Source: Schizochytrium sp. CCTCC M209059 (taxonomy: Eukaryota; Sar; Bigyra; Thraustochytrida; Thraustochytriidae). Taken from it: a stretch of 64,000 nucleotides of DNA. A model generated the notes under the pieces. It ran no database searches. It worked only from the letters and a program-made list of their open reading frames with translations, and was not told the origin of the DNA. The position numbers were made by a program, and so were the translations under genes. Shown here one piece after another: positions 1 through 9,400 of the stretch (positions are counted from its first letter, which is position 1; every line of letters starts with the position of its first letter). The DNA is taken from assembly GCA_000818945.1 (NCBI GenBank), contig KN805445.1:19852-83851 (forward strand), written 5' to 3'.

Positions 1-59
1 GTGCGTGCGGCTTGCGCGCGCGCGGGGTGCGTGCGTGCGTGCGCGGCGCAGGAGGGGCG

Positions 60-968
60 ATGACGCTGGCCGCGCCGGCGCCCCGGCCCAAGTCCAAGGT
101 GCGGTTTTCGCTGTCGCCCGTCGGCGGCGGCACGGCGATGTCGTCGTCCACGGCGAGCGTGGAAAAATCCTCGGCCGGCGGCGCGCGGGCGGCGACGACG
201 GCGACGGCGGAGGCGGCGGCGGCTGAGGCGGCAGCGGCGGCGGTGGGCAAGACGATGCCGCCCGCCGTGGCGCCGCAGGAGGCCGGCAGTGTCAGCGGCA
301 GCAGCTTCGGAAGCAGCGTCGGCGGCAGCTCGTTCCACCCTTTTCAGCCGCAGAGAATTATCCCCGACGAGGATCGGTACGCGATCCACCAGTCTTCGGC
401 GTCGTCCTCATCGTCGTCCTCGTCGTCTTCCGCACACACAGGAACCCCGGCGCAGCCCGTCGCGCGACGCAAGGGAGTTCTCTCGCAGATTCTCGCCGCA
501 AGCAACCACGCACCAGCTAACACAGGATCACAAACTTCAGCCCAACAGCGCCATGCGCCCGGCTGCAAGCGTACCAAAAGCCACGATGCGCTCTGCTGTG
601 TGGGCGGAAGAGCCACTGCCGCGGGGGGCGCGGGGGCAACCGGGGGCAAGTATGGCCCCATGCCCTTTGCGCGCTCAAAGTCCTGGACAGATCTCGATGG
701 GGGCCGCTCCACGGCGCCCGGTTCACCCATGTCTGACGGCAGCATGCTCGTGGATAAGCGCTTTATGCTTAACTTCGGAAACGGCGCCGACGACGACATG
801 CCCAGCGTAGAGCTTCACAAATGCAGACATTGCAGCAAATTGTATCCCCGTACCATCTCGAATTCGAGCTGGGCGTTGCCGCACGAGGATCCATCCAAGT
901 TTTTCTTTTGTAGCGGCGAGTGTTACCTTACCCAGGCTGTCATTCACGCCAAGCGCAAGAACTCGTAG
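60..968 (+). CDS. FCS-like (FLZ-type) zinc finger protein
   Basis: Encodes 302 residues from the first ATG; an in-frame TTG at 12 is ignored. The first 250 residues are low complexity: Ala-rich, then a run of Ser near residue 120, then basic patches. The only folded part is the C-terminus, with Cys255-x2-Cys258 and, 26 residues on, an FCSGEC motif (Cys284 and Cys288) followed by a basic helix. This C-x2-C ... FCSxEC pattern is the signature of FLZ zinc fingers (DUF581), which in land plants act as adaptors for SnRK1 kinase. The spacing between the two Cys pairs is longer than in plants. A regulatory adaptor role is inferred only. It could be another treble-clef type zinc finger. Confidence 0.6.
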   Translation: MTLAAPAPRPKSKVRFSLSPVGGGTAMSSSTASVEKSSAGGARAATTATAEAAAAEAAAAAVGKTMPPAVAPQEAGSVSGSSFGSSVGGSSFHPFQPQRIIPDEDRYAIHQSSASSSSSSSSSSAHTGTPAQPVARRKGVLSQILAASNHAPANTGSQTSAQQRHAPGCKRTKSHDALCCVGGRATAAGGAGATGGKYGPMPFARSKSWTDLDGGRSTAPGSPMSDGSMLVDKRFMLNFGNGADDDMPSVELHKCRHCSKLYPRTISNSSWALPHEDPSKFFFCSGECYLTQAVIHAKRKNS

Positions 969-1869
969 AGAATCGATTCGAACCGGACTGGACCGAACCT
1001 GAACAACCGCGAGCGGCACGAGCGGCATCTGTTTCGCTGATGGTCGGGGCGTCTCGAATAGCGTGCGAGCTTGGCCCCTCGACCACACATCAAAATCATA
1101 TCGGCCTTTGCGTCCCTCAATGACGCGCCATGCATATCTCCTTCACGCACACCTATCACATACAAACACATCATACTCTCCATGCGAGAATGACCTGAGA
1201 GACGAATTTCCCGAAAACAAGAAAAAAGAAAGAAAAAAGGGCAAGTATACCGTTCTGCCACGAGTCGTGGAAAAGGGCCTGGGGTGGGATTCCCTGTGCT
1301 CATCATCTCAAGCGGCACCTTTTTCTTCATTATTTTTTCGCTCTCATTGTCAAATTCTCCACCACACGTCCCGTACACCGTTCGTTCATCATGTCTTTGT
1401 TTCCCCTTACTTTCTGCGTCCTGCGACCAAGAATGTTTGGCAGTGGCCAGAAGCGACGACAGTATGAAATGAATGATAGTATTATTCTTTTCCCTTTTAC
1501 AATCACCAACAAATTATCTTCGTCTGTAGTTATTGCCCTGTCGTTCAACTTTTCTTCTTCTTCTTCTTCTTTTTCTTTTTTTTCTAAAGAGACGAGAATC
1601 CAAGAAGAATGGAGATCACTTGCGAAATGTTCATTTTTCCAATGCTTGGTCATCCCAACCTCACAAAAAACAATTGTTGCCAAATATAGGCGAGGACTTT
1701 ATCGCAACAGCTCGTAAGATCTCGCGTTGTTCTCGCCCTCAATAGGCTACATAGTTTATTTTTGGCAACAGCTTATAAAATCTCACGTTGTTCTCGCCCT
1801 CAATAGGCTATATAGTTTTTATTTGGCAACAGCTCGTAAGATCTCGCGTCATTCTTGCCCTCTTTTCGG
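969..1869. other. Intergenic spacer between convergent genes
   Basis: This is the 3' space between the FLZ-like gene and the minus-strand phosphotransferase. It is AT-richer than the genes, with pyrimidine runs (TTC repeats near 1553-1580). It carries a 61-bp tandem repeat next to the phosphotransferase stop codon. No coding signal was seen. Confidence 0.6.
1704..1862. repeat. 61-bp tandem repeat, 2.6 copies
   Basis: Units start at 1704, 1765 and 1826, each beginning GCAACAGC. They share the CTCGCCCTCAATAGGCTA block in the first two units; the third is partial. Copies differ by a few substitutions. The array ends just before the stop codon of the minus-strand gene, so it would lie in that gene's 3' UTR. 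Confidence 0.85.
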
Positions 1870-3231
1870 CTAGGAACCAAAGGTAGTCTGAATTGCGCTT
1901 GCGTAGGCTGCGCTCGAAATCTGTTCATATTTATCCAAAGTGCCCAAGGTAGCATTGACTCGCTCAATCATAAGCACATCACGCACACTCGCCGGCACCC
2001 AGCCGCGCCCAAGATAGTAACGGAAAAGATCAACCTGTGCGAAATCAACGAGACGCTCTAGCTTGTCCAATGGAAAAGCTGCAAATCGTGGGCAACTTTC
2101 GACGAGCGCATCCCAATATGCGTTGATCAGACCTGGCATCGCGTCAAAGTAGTCACCACGAGCATCGGGAAAGAAAAAGTACGCCAGGTCAACACATCCC
2201 AGACCAAGCCCAGAAAACTGGAAATCCACCCCTGCACAAGCATCTTCGCTCAGAAAAAGATTTGCAGCCTTGAGATCGCCATGAATAATCGTTGCGAACT
2301 CCTGCAAAAGTCTCGAAGTTCGTTGCACCTCGGGACTTTGCGCCTTGACCCAAGGATCGCTTGGGTGTATCAGGGCGCTCAGAAACGTCTGCGCTTGCAA
2401 AAGTCGCGAGCCGAGTGTCTTTATGCCAGGTCGCCCAAGAATGTCCGCATGCCGTTTGGCTAAAAATTGGACACATTGCGGCCAACTTGACGATGACGAA
2501 GATTGTTCCCCTCGCATCTCGCACTTGCCTGGATTCCAGAAACTACCACACGTCCAGCCTCCGGGCCCTTCTGACGCGCCGCGGTGACTCGCCGTCAAGA
2601 GATCATTGCGCGCCTTGCCTGTAAAAAGGAAACCATGAAAACGTCCAATCCACTGCATTGCGAGCGCAGCCTGATCCACCGCGAGAAATTCGGGATGCAG
2701 CGGGAAGGCATGACGTAAATCATTCATCACAAAGACAAATCGTCCTGTCTCCGTGTCAACCTCTGCGTGAATACACGCTGGGATCGGGATACTCGCGCCA
2801 GCTTCGGCGGCTGCAGCAAGCTGGGTTGTACAGACAGCGTAGAAACGTGCCTCCATGGCGTATGAGAGAGAAATCACTCGCCCCTTGGGCGAATCTACAT
2901 TGGCAATGTCGACCAGCTTGCAAATAAGAAAGGGTGCTTCATCGCTGGTCTGTACTTCAAAGACGGGTGTCGATCTGCCCCCCGTGAACGCCTCGCCCAC
3001 GGTCTTGCGTACGATCCACGACGCGTCATTCTGCTCAATCTTCTCGCGCGCATGAGCAGGCACTGACTGCAGCGTATTTGCTTCTTGCACATTTTCTCGC
3101 AGACCTTGGCGAAGAGCCTCTCCATCGAGAGTCTCGAGCGCCCCAGCTACCTTTGTCAACGCCTCGCGTGGCTTTTGGTCCTGTTGCTTGAGCTGCTGCT
3201 GCTGCTGCTGCTTCTTCTTCTTTTTGGCCAT
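1870..3231 (-). CDS. Ecdysteroid-kinase-like / APH-fold phosphotransferase
   Basis: A 453-residue protein from the ATG at 3231, which starts with a Lys/Gln run (MAKKKKKQ...). The open frame extends further upstream but only through a repetitive Arg-Thr/Gly-Thr stretch made by a CCCCGT hexamer repeat, so the ATG is preferred. The catalytic loop IIHGDLKAANLFL (His317-Gly-Asp, Asn324) and the metal-binding VDFQ (335-338), followed by a DLAYFF segment, match the EcKinase/CHK kinase-like family (DUF1679), members of which phosphorylate small alcohols such as ecdysteroids. The substrate here is unknown. It is divergent from kynureninase with a 375-bp shared spacer. Confidence 0.75.
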   Translation of the reverse strand: MAKKKKKQQQQQQLKQQDQKPREALTKVAGALETLDGEALRQGLRENVQEANTLQSVPAHAREKIEQNDASWIVRKTVGEAFTGGRSTPVFEVQTSDEAPFLICKLVDIANVDSPKGRVISLSYAMEARFYAVCTTQLAAAAEAGASIPIPACIHAEVDTETGRFVFVMNDLRHAFPLHPEFLAVDQAALAMQWIGRFHGFLFTGKARNDLLTASHRGASEGPGGWTCGSFWNPGKCEMRGEQSSSSSSWPQCVQFLAKRHADILGRPGIKTLGSRLLQAQTFLSALIHPSDPWVKAQSPEVQRTSRLLQEFATIIHGDLKAANLFLSEDACAGVDFQFSGLGLGCVDLAYFFFPDARGDYFDAMPGLINAYWDALVESCPRFAAFPLDKLERLVDFAQVDLFRYYLGRGWVPASVRDVLMIERVNATLGTLDKYEQISSAAYASAIQTTFGS

Positions 3232-3309
3232 TGCGCGAGTCAACAACGACGAAGACAACAAAGCCGTTCGCCAAAAGTTCACCTTCAAGGTCTCGTTCTC
3301 GTGTTTCGT

Positions 3310-3340
<31 letters not shown>

Positions 3341-3606
3341 TTTGTACGTGTTCTGGTCGACCTCGTTCTTGAAGTGTTGCCCTCTCTCCAAAGCAAGTCT
3401 CTCTCTCGTGCGCTGCCACCGCACTCTAGTTGTCCTTGACAGTGAGGTTGACGCGACGTGGACGAAACAGACCTCCAAAGCCGAGACGAAAGCTGCAGTG
3501 AACCAAGGTGTGGACGCGGGCTGGGCAGCTGCAAGACAAGCGAGGCTTCATCCCAAGGTACGAACGCGTCGAAGGCGGGAGAGCAGAGGATAGCTTGTCG
3601 AGAAAG
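3232..3606. promoter_or_regulatory. Divergent promoter region
   Basis: This 375-bp spacer holds the 5' ends of the phosphotransferase (minus) and kynureninase (plus). It contains a CCCCGT hexanucleotide run near 3307-3340. No TATA-like box was recognised. Confidence 0.45.
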
Positions 3607-4980
3607 ATGGCGCTGCTCGAGCGCGCTGCCACCGAACTGGACGTGGCGCTCGAGGGCGAGACCGCGGACCCGAGCAAGGGCCTAGGCTCCCAGTGGTTTG
3701 CAGAGCAACTCGATGCCCGCGACGAACTGCGCGAACTGCGCCAGGAATTCATCTTTCCGCGGGTCGACCGAGCGGATCCAGAGTCCGAGTCCTGCGTTTA
3801 CCTGTGCGGCAACTCGCTCGGACTGCAGCCGCGAAAAGCGAAAGAGTATGTCACCGAGGAGCTCGACAAGTGGGCGAATCTCGGCGTCGAGGGCCACTTT
3901 GCTAGCACTCGACCCTGGGTCACCGTCGACGAGCTCTGCATCCAGGACATGGCCCATGTGGTCGGCGCACAAACCAGTGAAGTCGCGACCATGAACAGCC
4001 TGACTGTCAATCTTCATCTAATGATGGTGTCTTTTTACCGTCCTACGCAGACGCGCAACAAGATCCTCATCGAGACCAAGGCCTTTCCCTCGGATTGGAT
4101 GGCAACGCGGTCTCAAATTCGCGAAAAGGGCTTTGACCCGGACGAATGCCTCGTCGAGGCCAAGCCTCGGTCCGGAGAGGAGACGCTCCGTACAGAGGAC
4201 ATTGAAGCCCTCATCGCAGAGCACGCAGACTCCCTAGCACTTGTCATGCTCTCTGGCATTCAATACTATACGGGTCAGGCTTTTGAGTTCGAGCGCATCG
4301 TCAAGGCTGTGCGGAAGCACTGCGGCGATGATTGTCGTGTGGGCTTTGATTTAGCGCACGCAGCAGGCAATTTAGAGCTCAAGCTTCATGATTGGGATGT
4401 CGACTTTGCGTGTTGGTGCACGTACAAGTACCTGAACAGCGGTCCCGGCGGCATTGGCGGTTGCTTCGTGCACTCAAAGTTTGGGGACGGAAAGTCGCTC
4501 CCGCGCTTCGAAGGGTGGTGGGGTCACCGCAAGGAGGACCGCTTCAAAATGGACGCCAAGTTTCTCCCTACCGAGGGAGCCTTTGGCTGGCAACTCAGCA
4601 ACCCTTGCGTTCTGCCCCTTGCCACCCTTCGCGCCTCGCTCGAGCTCTTTCGCACTGCCACCATGCCTCGACTGCGGGCCAAGTCTGAGTCGCTCACGCG
4701 CTACCTCGAGCTGCTTTTGGAGAGCGAGCTTCCAACTGGCGCGTGCAGATCGATTACCCCTGGATTTGCGCGTCGTCACGAGCGCGGCAGTCAGCTCTCG
4801 CTCGTCTTCGCAAACCCCGTCAAGGCTGTGCATTCTGCTCTCGAGAAAAAGGGCGTCATTTGCGACATGCGCGAGCCCGACGTGATGCGCATTGCGCCTG
4901 CTCCCATTTATAATTCGTACATGGACGTTTGGCGATTTGTCCAGCTACTCAAGGAGACACTTGCCGACGGCACCAAGTAA
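3607..4980 (+). CDS. KYNU: Kynureninase
   Basis: A 457-residue PLP enzyme that cleaves kynurenine or 3-hydroxykynurenine to anthranilate or 3-hydroxyanthranilate plus alanine, in the tryptophan-to-NAD pathway. The start is the ATG at 3607; the open frame upstream uses only a GTG. Family hallmarks visible: YLCGNSLGLQP near the N-terminus, the PLP-contacting FDLAHAAGN segment, and the Schiff-base lysine Lys274 in CTYKYLNSGPGG, followed by EGWWGHRKEDRF and a C-terminal DVMRIAPAPIYNSYMDVWRF. Length and lysine position are close to animal enzymes (about 465 residues). No transit peptide is obvious, so it is probably cytosolic. Confidence 0.95.
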   Translation: MALLERAATELDVALEGETADPSKGLGSQWFAEQLDARDELRELRQEFIFPRVDRADPESESCVYLCGNSLGLQPRKAKEYVTEELDKWANLGVEGHFASTRPWVTVDELCIQDMAHVVGAQTSEVATMNSLTVNLHLMMVSFYRPTQTRNKILIETKAFPSDWMATRSQIREKGFDPDECLVEAKPRSGEETLRTEDIEALIAEHADSLALVMLSGIQYYTGQAFEFERIVKAVRKHCGDDCRVGFDLAHAAGNLELKLHDWDVDFACWCTYKYLNSGPGGIGGCFVHSKFGDGKSLPRFEGWWGHRKEDRFKMDAKFLPTEGAFGWQLSNPCVLPLATLRASLELFRTATMPRLRAKSESLTRYLELLLESELPTGACRSITPGFARRHERGSQLSLVFANPVKAVHSALEKKGVICDMREPDVMRIAPAPIYNSYMDVWRFVQLLKETLADGTK

Positions 4981-5346
4981 TACATGGCTCAATACGCATC
5001 TCCAAATTTGCAGTCCACCAAAAAGAAAAGAAAATCATAGTTTATGCAGGCAGCCGCCAAAGTGCAGCAAGTTTTTTAGAAAACACGAACGTTCGTTGCA
5101 AGAAGCCATCGGTTGACTTGCGCGCGCGGGGGGGAGGGGGGGCAACATAAACGCTCTTGCGCTAGCGAGCAATTTCTTTGGAAAAAAGGAGAGTGGAAAA
5201 CAGACGAACAATTTCTTTGAAAAAAGAAAAGGAGGGGAAAGACAATACTTTAGACACATATCCAGTACAGGATTCGATTGCGGCATGCACGTAGAACTTG
5301 TGATTTTTGATGAGATCCTCGGGGAGAACCAAGAGGTGCGAAACTT
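4981..5346. other. Intergenic spacer, convergent 3' ends
   Basis: Shared 3' region of kynureninase and the Rogdi-like gene. An AT-rich block at 5169-5245 contains two imperfect copies of a CAATTTCTTTG-plus-A-run unit. A G-rich tract lies near 5130-5142. No gene was seen. Confidence 0.5.
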
Positions 5347-7218
5347 TTAGCCCGTGATCCAATTCGAGTATTTGAGCGCCGGTATGGAGCCAAACTTTTT
5401 CATTTCGTCTTGGATTCGACGCGCCTCGGCTTCGGCGGTCGGACCACCATTGAACTTGAGTGCCATATCATGCTTGTTGAGCGACTCAAGCTTGCGAAGC
5501 ATTCGAATAGCCGTATTGTAAGCCTCGTAGATGCTTTCCATGACCCATTTTAGCGAATGAACCTTGAAGTGCACTTGGACCTGGTCCACGACTTGCACAG
5601 TCCGCGACGGGTCCGAGAAGCGAAAGACCTTGTTTGTGTAGTCGCACGTTTGCACCCAGGAGTCCGCGAGAACAGAGGTCTCCTTGCTGTTACCCTGCGC
5701 AAAGTAATTGAGCTCATACGCAGTGACAATGAGGTCGTTGAGGTGCACGGAAAAGTCAATAAGGATCTCTGGCGGAGGACAGGGCTTGAACTCGCAACCG
5801 CCGCGCGTATCCGCTGGACGTAGAACCTGCGGAAAGGTCTTGGGACTGGGATTCGTCATCACGTTGCGTGCCTCCGTAAGGGCCACGACCAGGTCGTGCA
5901 GGCAATGCTGTGCATCAAGGGTCTGCTGCTCCGAGGGCATTTTCGAGGCGGGCGGCGGCGAGGCCCCTTCGACGTCACCGCCCTCTCCGGTGTGCAAGGT
6001 TTCCAAGAACTCCTCGAGCTTTTCCACTTGCATTCGAGCCTGATTGTAGACCTCGTAGACCTGGTCCAGCATCCAAGGATGATGCGGCTGATGCAGCTGT
6101 GTGTGAAAGTGGTGATGCGATCCGCTGGCTACAAACCCAGGTCGGCGAGACACAATGGAGCGCGACGGTCGATGCAGCCGGAGGTCAATATCGGCGTGCC
6201 GAACATAGTATCCGTCCATCAGAAGCGAAACGTCCATCCAGGTACTGGACGAAGTCGAGTACGAGACCGAAGGCGCCGCCGAAGACGTGGCGCCGCCGAG
6301 ACCGACATGAAAACCCTTTCGCGTCAGATTGCGCAGACCATTGTTCATGGACATTGGGGACGCTCCAGTCTGGCCCTGCGTTTGCGCGAGACCGCTCGAT
6401 TTCGTGTGTTTATGTGACATGTGGAGTCCACCCTCTGGATTGGCGAACCTCGAGGCAACTTGCGCCTGCTGCATTTGGACCTGCGTTGCGAGTTTTGTGT
6501 TGGTGGCCGTGACGGGCGGTTCGATGGCGCTCGCGGCGCCCACGGGTGTCTGCACAGTCATGCGTGAGGAGGACCGGCTCGAAGGACGGTTTCGCAGGAT
6601 TTGAAGCGGGCTCGGAAGGCGCGCTGCACGGGAGCTTGTTCCCGAGGCCCCTGACCCGGTGCTTCGTGCACTGCTCATGGCCGGCAGCCTGTCGTGCGCG
6701 GAGCGCGGCTCCGCGCCGACCCCTGCAGCTGACCCAGCGCTGACGCCGTTTCCAGGGCCCCCACCAAAGACGGCTGGTCCCGAGGCGGTCGAAGCGGCTG
6801 ACGACTGCAGAAAATTTTCCTCCTTGCGCAACAACGATGTTCGGCGTCCATTGACGCCATTGCTTGTAGCACTCTCGTTCGCATTGTTGTTGTTGTTATT
6901 GTAGGCGCTGGTGCCACCAAGACTGTTCGTATGCAAAATCGGGGGCGTGGCAGTTCCGTTGCGGGCGCTATCTTGCGCGCCGCCGGTGGCTGGGTCAATT
7001 TCCATCATGATCTGCTGGAGCAGCTTGATAATCTTGTTGAGCGTGTACGGGAGTTCCTCGCGTACAAGTCTACTGCGCACGGCTCTAAAGGCCATTTTCT
7101 CCTTCTCGGTCAGCGCAGCCGCGAGGCGCGCCTCCTCGTCGCTGGCGTCCGCCCCTTCCTCGTCGTCGGGAAGGACCATGGATTCTGCCCTGCCGCCGCT
7201 GGCCTCGGGTCGCGCCAT
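5347..7218 (-). CDS. Rogdi / RAV2-like protein (V-ATPase assembly factor)
   Basis: A 623-residue protein from the ATG at 7218. Rogdi and yeast Rav2 are subunits of the RAVE/mRAVE complex that reassembles V-ATPase. Matches to the human protein are spread over the length: an N-terminal helix (RLVREELPYTLNKIIKLL), DVSLLMDGYYVRHADIDLRL, then LTEARNVMTNP and PPPEILIDFSVHLNDLIVTAYEL, and a C-terminal WVMESIYEAYNTAIRMLRKL. Between the first and second blocks lies a long Ser/Asn/Gly-rich insertion (roughly residues 80-330), which makes it about twice the usual length. The frame stays open upstream with an acidic stretch (SEDDVPALV) but no ATG, so a short upstream exon is possible. Confidence 0.8.
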   Translation of the reverse strand: MARPEASGGRAESMVLPDDEEGADASDEEARLAAALTEKEKMAFRAVRSRLVREELPYTLNKIIKLLQQIMMEIDPATGGAQDSARNGTATPPILHTNSLGGTSAYNNNNNNANESATSNGVNGRRTSLLRKEENFLQSSAASTASGPAVFGGGPGNGVSAGSAAGVGAEPRSAHDRLPAMSSARSTGSGASGTSSRAARLPSPLQILRNRPSSRSSSRMTVQTPVGAASAIEPPVTATNTKLATQVQMQQAQVASRFANPEGGLHMSHKHTKSSGLAQTQGQTGASPMSMNNGLRNLTRKGFHVGLGGATSSAAPSVSYSTSSSTWMDVSLLMDGYYVRHADIDLRLHRPSRSIVSRRPGFVASGSHHHFHTQLHQPHHPWMLDQVYEVYNQARMQVEKLEEFLETLHTGEGGDVEGASPPPASKMPSEQQTLDAQHCLHDLVVALTEARNVMTNPSPKTFPQVLRPADTRGGCEFKPCPPPEILIDFSVHLNDLIVTAYELNYFAQGNSKETSVLADSWVQTCDYTNKVFRFSDPSRTVQVVDQVQVHFKVHSLKWVMESIYEAYNTAIRMLRKLESLNKHDMALKFNGGPTAEAEARRIQDEMKKFGSIPALKYSNWITG

Positions 7219-7555
7219 CGGGTGTTTCGGCGACACGAGCGCCGGCACGTCGTCCTCGGACACGCCCCTCTCGCGCGCGCTGCGAGCCGCGGCGCCGTGG
7301 CGCTGGGGCCCAAGGTGGCGTCCATGATGATATGATGTCCCTCCTCTCCCCCGGACTGCGCTGCACCGCCCCGCCGGACTGCCTGCGCGAGCTCCGCGCC
7401 GCGTGCGACCGACCGCCCTGCGCGGCTCGAGCAGGTGCGCGGCGCGGTCGCCGGCGGCCAGCGCGCGCGAGCCCGCTCCGCTCGGTCCGCGGCGCCGCGA
7501 ACTTCGCCTGGCTCGGGTCGCTCCCGGTTTTGCTTTCTTCGCTCGCCTCGCCTCG

Positions 7556-7671
7556 ATTTGCTTTGCTTTGCTTTGCCTTTCTTTGCTTTACTTTGCTTTG
7601 CTTTACTTTGCTTTGCTTTGCTTTACTTTGCTTTGCTTTGCTTTGCCTTTCTTTGCCTTACTTTGCTTTTC
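7556..7671. repeat. CTTTG-type pentanucleotide microsatellite
   Basis: About 115 bases of CTTTG units interrupted by CTTTA and CTTTC variants. The array is stop-free in several frames and so creates spurious open frames. Confidence 0.9.
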
Positions 7672-8653
7672 TTCACCCGTCACGGTGGCAAGTCGAGCTG
7701 CTGTCCTTTTCCGTTCCTCTCGAAGACTATCCGCGCATCCCGTGGACCCTGGCTCGGCTTGCAGCTTGTCTTCAGTTCTGGCCTGGCGGGGATACTTTCT
7801 CTCCTCCTCGCGCGCCTTCGTAGGCAGGAGAGATCGAAGAGCGCAAGCTCGACTTGGACGCGCCGGGTGCAAAAGACACGAGCTGGAGACGCATGCGACA
7901 GCAGCGAGCTATGCACTGGCTGCGGCAATGGAGGCGTTGGCGTGTGGATAATAACCAGGAGGAACCTCGCGAAGATCGCGGATTTCCGGGCCGGATTGCA
8001 GGTGTGGCAGTGTGGCTGTGGCTGGCTGTTGCAGGGAGAAGGATCAGGAGAAGACGAAAGCGTGGTCACGAGCGAGACGGTTGCGCGAGGTGTTCTCTCG
8101 GTGGAGAAGAAAAGAAAGTAATGCGGGAGGCAGAATTCTCGTCATGAGCGGACTTCGTGTGCCTTGTCTGTCCCCTGACAATGGAAATAGGTCACAATCA
8201 GCTGAGCAGCAGATACCAATGGGACGGAGGAGTCGGTGCTCTCACTGAGCTTGCGACTTGCAAACTGACGGAATTTCCTGACATCGGCCAATTATCTTCT
8301 CTTTCAGAAAACCACTTTCTATCCCCATCACCGCAAACACTTTTTTCTCTGTAACACATCCACGATTCACTAGGCTAGGCACAGCCGATTGAGTCCTCGT
8401 TATTTTGTTGAAATGGACGTCGATCATCATCAGCCAAATGACATCATTCAATTTGCATTGCATGGAGAGCGTTCCACTCTGCGCATTCCCGGCACCGAAT
8501 TATTCCTCGGTACCCCTCTTGCACGGCCCCAAGCAGGCGTAACGGCGCGTCGACGGAACGTCTCGCGGAACGCGCCGCGGCCCAAATGCCTGTTACTCTG
8601 CACTTACGCCCAGATAATTGCGGATTAACCCGCGTGAAGCGCATAGACTCGCG

Positions 8654-8658
<5 letters not shown>

Positions 8659-8685
<27 letters not shown>
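8659..8685. repeat. Poly-C tract (27 C)
   Basis: An uninterrupted run of 27 cytosines in GC-rich spacer DNA. The length may be inexact because such runs are hard to sequence. Confidence 0.9.
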
Positions 8686-8940
8686 GCGCGGTTTGCGCGA
8701 CTTGCGCGGCGCTGGCGCAAGTGGAGAATGGCGGATTAGTGCACTTGCGGGGCCGGCGGAAAGGGCGGTTTCCCCTCTCCTGCCCTTTGTTGATGCCGGA
8801 GCCACGGCTGCACTAAACAACAGCGAACCAAGCTGGCAAAGCAAGCAAAGAGAGAAAGCGCGGAGAAGCGAGCCCGGCCACGCACGCCGCGGCGCCCACG
8901 GAGCGAGGCGAGGCGAGGCTGGCAGGCGCGGCAGACGCGG

Positions 8941-9036
8941 CTGCGTGCGTACGAGCGAGCGTGCGTGCTTGGGTGCGTGCGTGCGAGCGTGCGTGCGAGC
9001 GTGCGTGCGTGCGTGCGTGCGAGCAGGGACCTGTCG
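8941..9036. repeat. GTGC/GAGC tetranucleotide-type repeat
   Basis: Degenerate alternation of GCGTGCGT and GCGAGC units upstream of the dynamin gene. Confidence 0.8.
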
Positions 9037-9400
9037 CGGGCTGGCGTGGCGGGCTAGGACGCCGCTTCCTTGTTTATAATAGGGAGGGGGAGAGAAGCAC
9101 TATCCTCAGCGAAAAGGCCGGCGCCGTGCTCGGGTCCGGCTCGGCTTCGGCTCGGACTGGAACCGGAGCGGAGCAGGCCAGAGAAGAGCAGAGCGGAGTA
9201 GAGCAAACAGAGCAGGACTAGAACCAGGCTATTGCAGTTCGGTGTAGTCTCCTTCCTTTCTGGCTCGTGGCTCCGAGACCGAAAAGAAGAAGGGCATATA
9301 TCAAAAGGCTCACTCACTCGCTCGCTCGCTTATAGCAGCAGCAGCAGCAGTCGGGAGTTAGTCTAAAGCGGAAAGAGCACGAGGAAACGTGTAGAGGAGG

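Larger units (their letters stand above)
7219..9400. other. Intergenic region between Rogdi-like and dynamin genes
   Basis: Shared upstream region of two divergent genes. It holds a CTTTG pentanucleotide array, a 27-base poly-C tract, a GCGT/GCGA repeat and Leu/Phe-rich shadow reading frames. CAGCAG repeats occur shortly before the dynamin start. None of the open frames looks like a real protein. Confidence 0.6.

Noticed and set aside
7332..8121. Plus-strand frames of 163-228 residues after the Rogdi-like gene
   Set aside because: Created by the CTTTG array and GC-rich flanks; no family-like segment.
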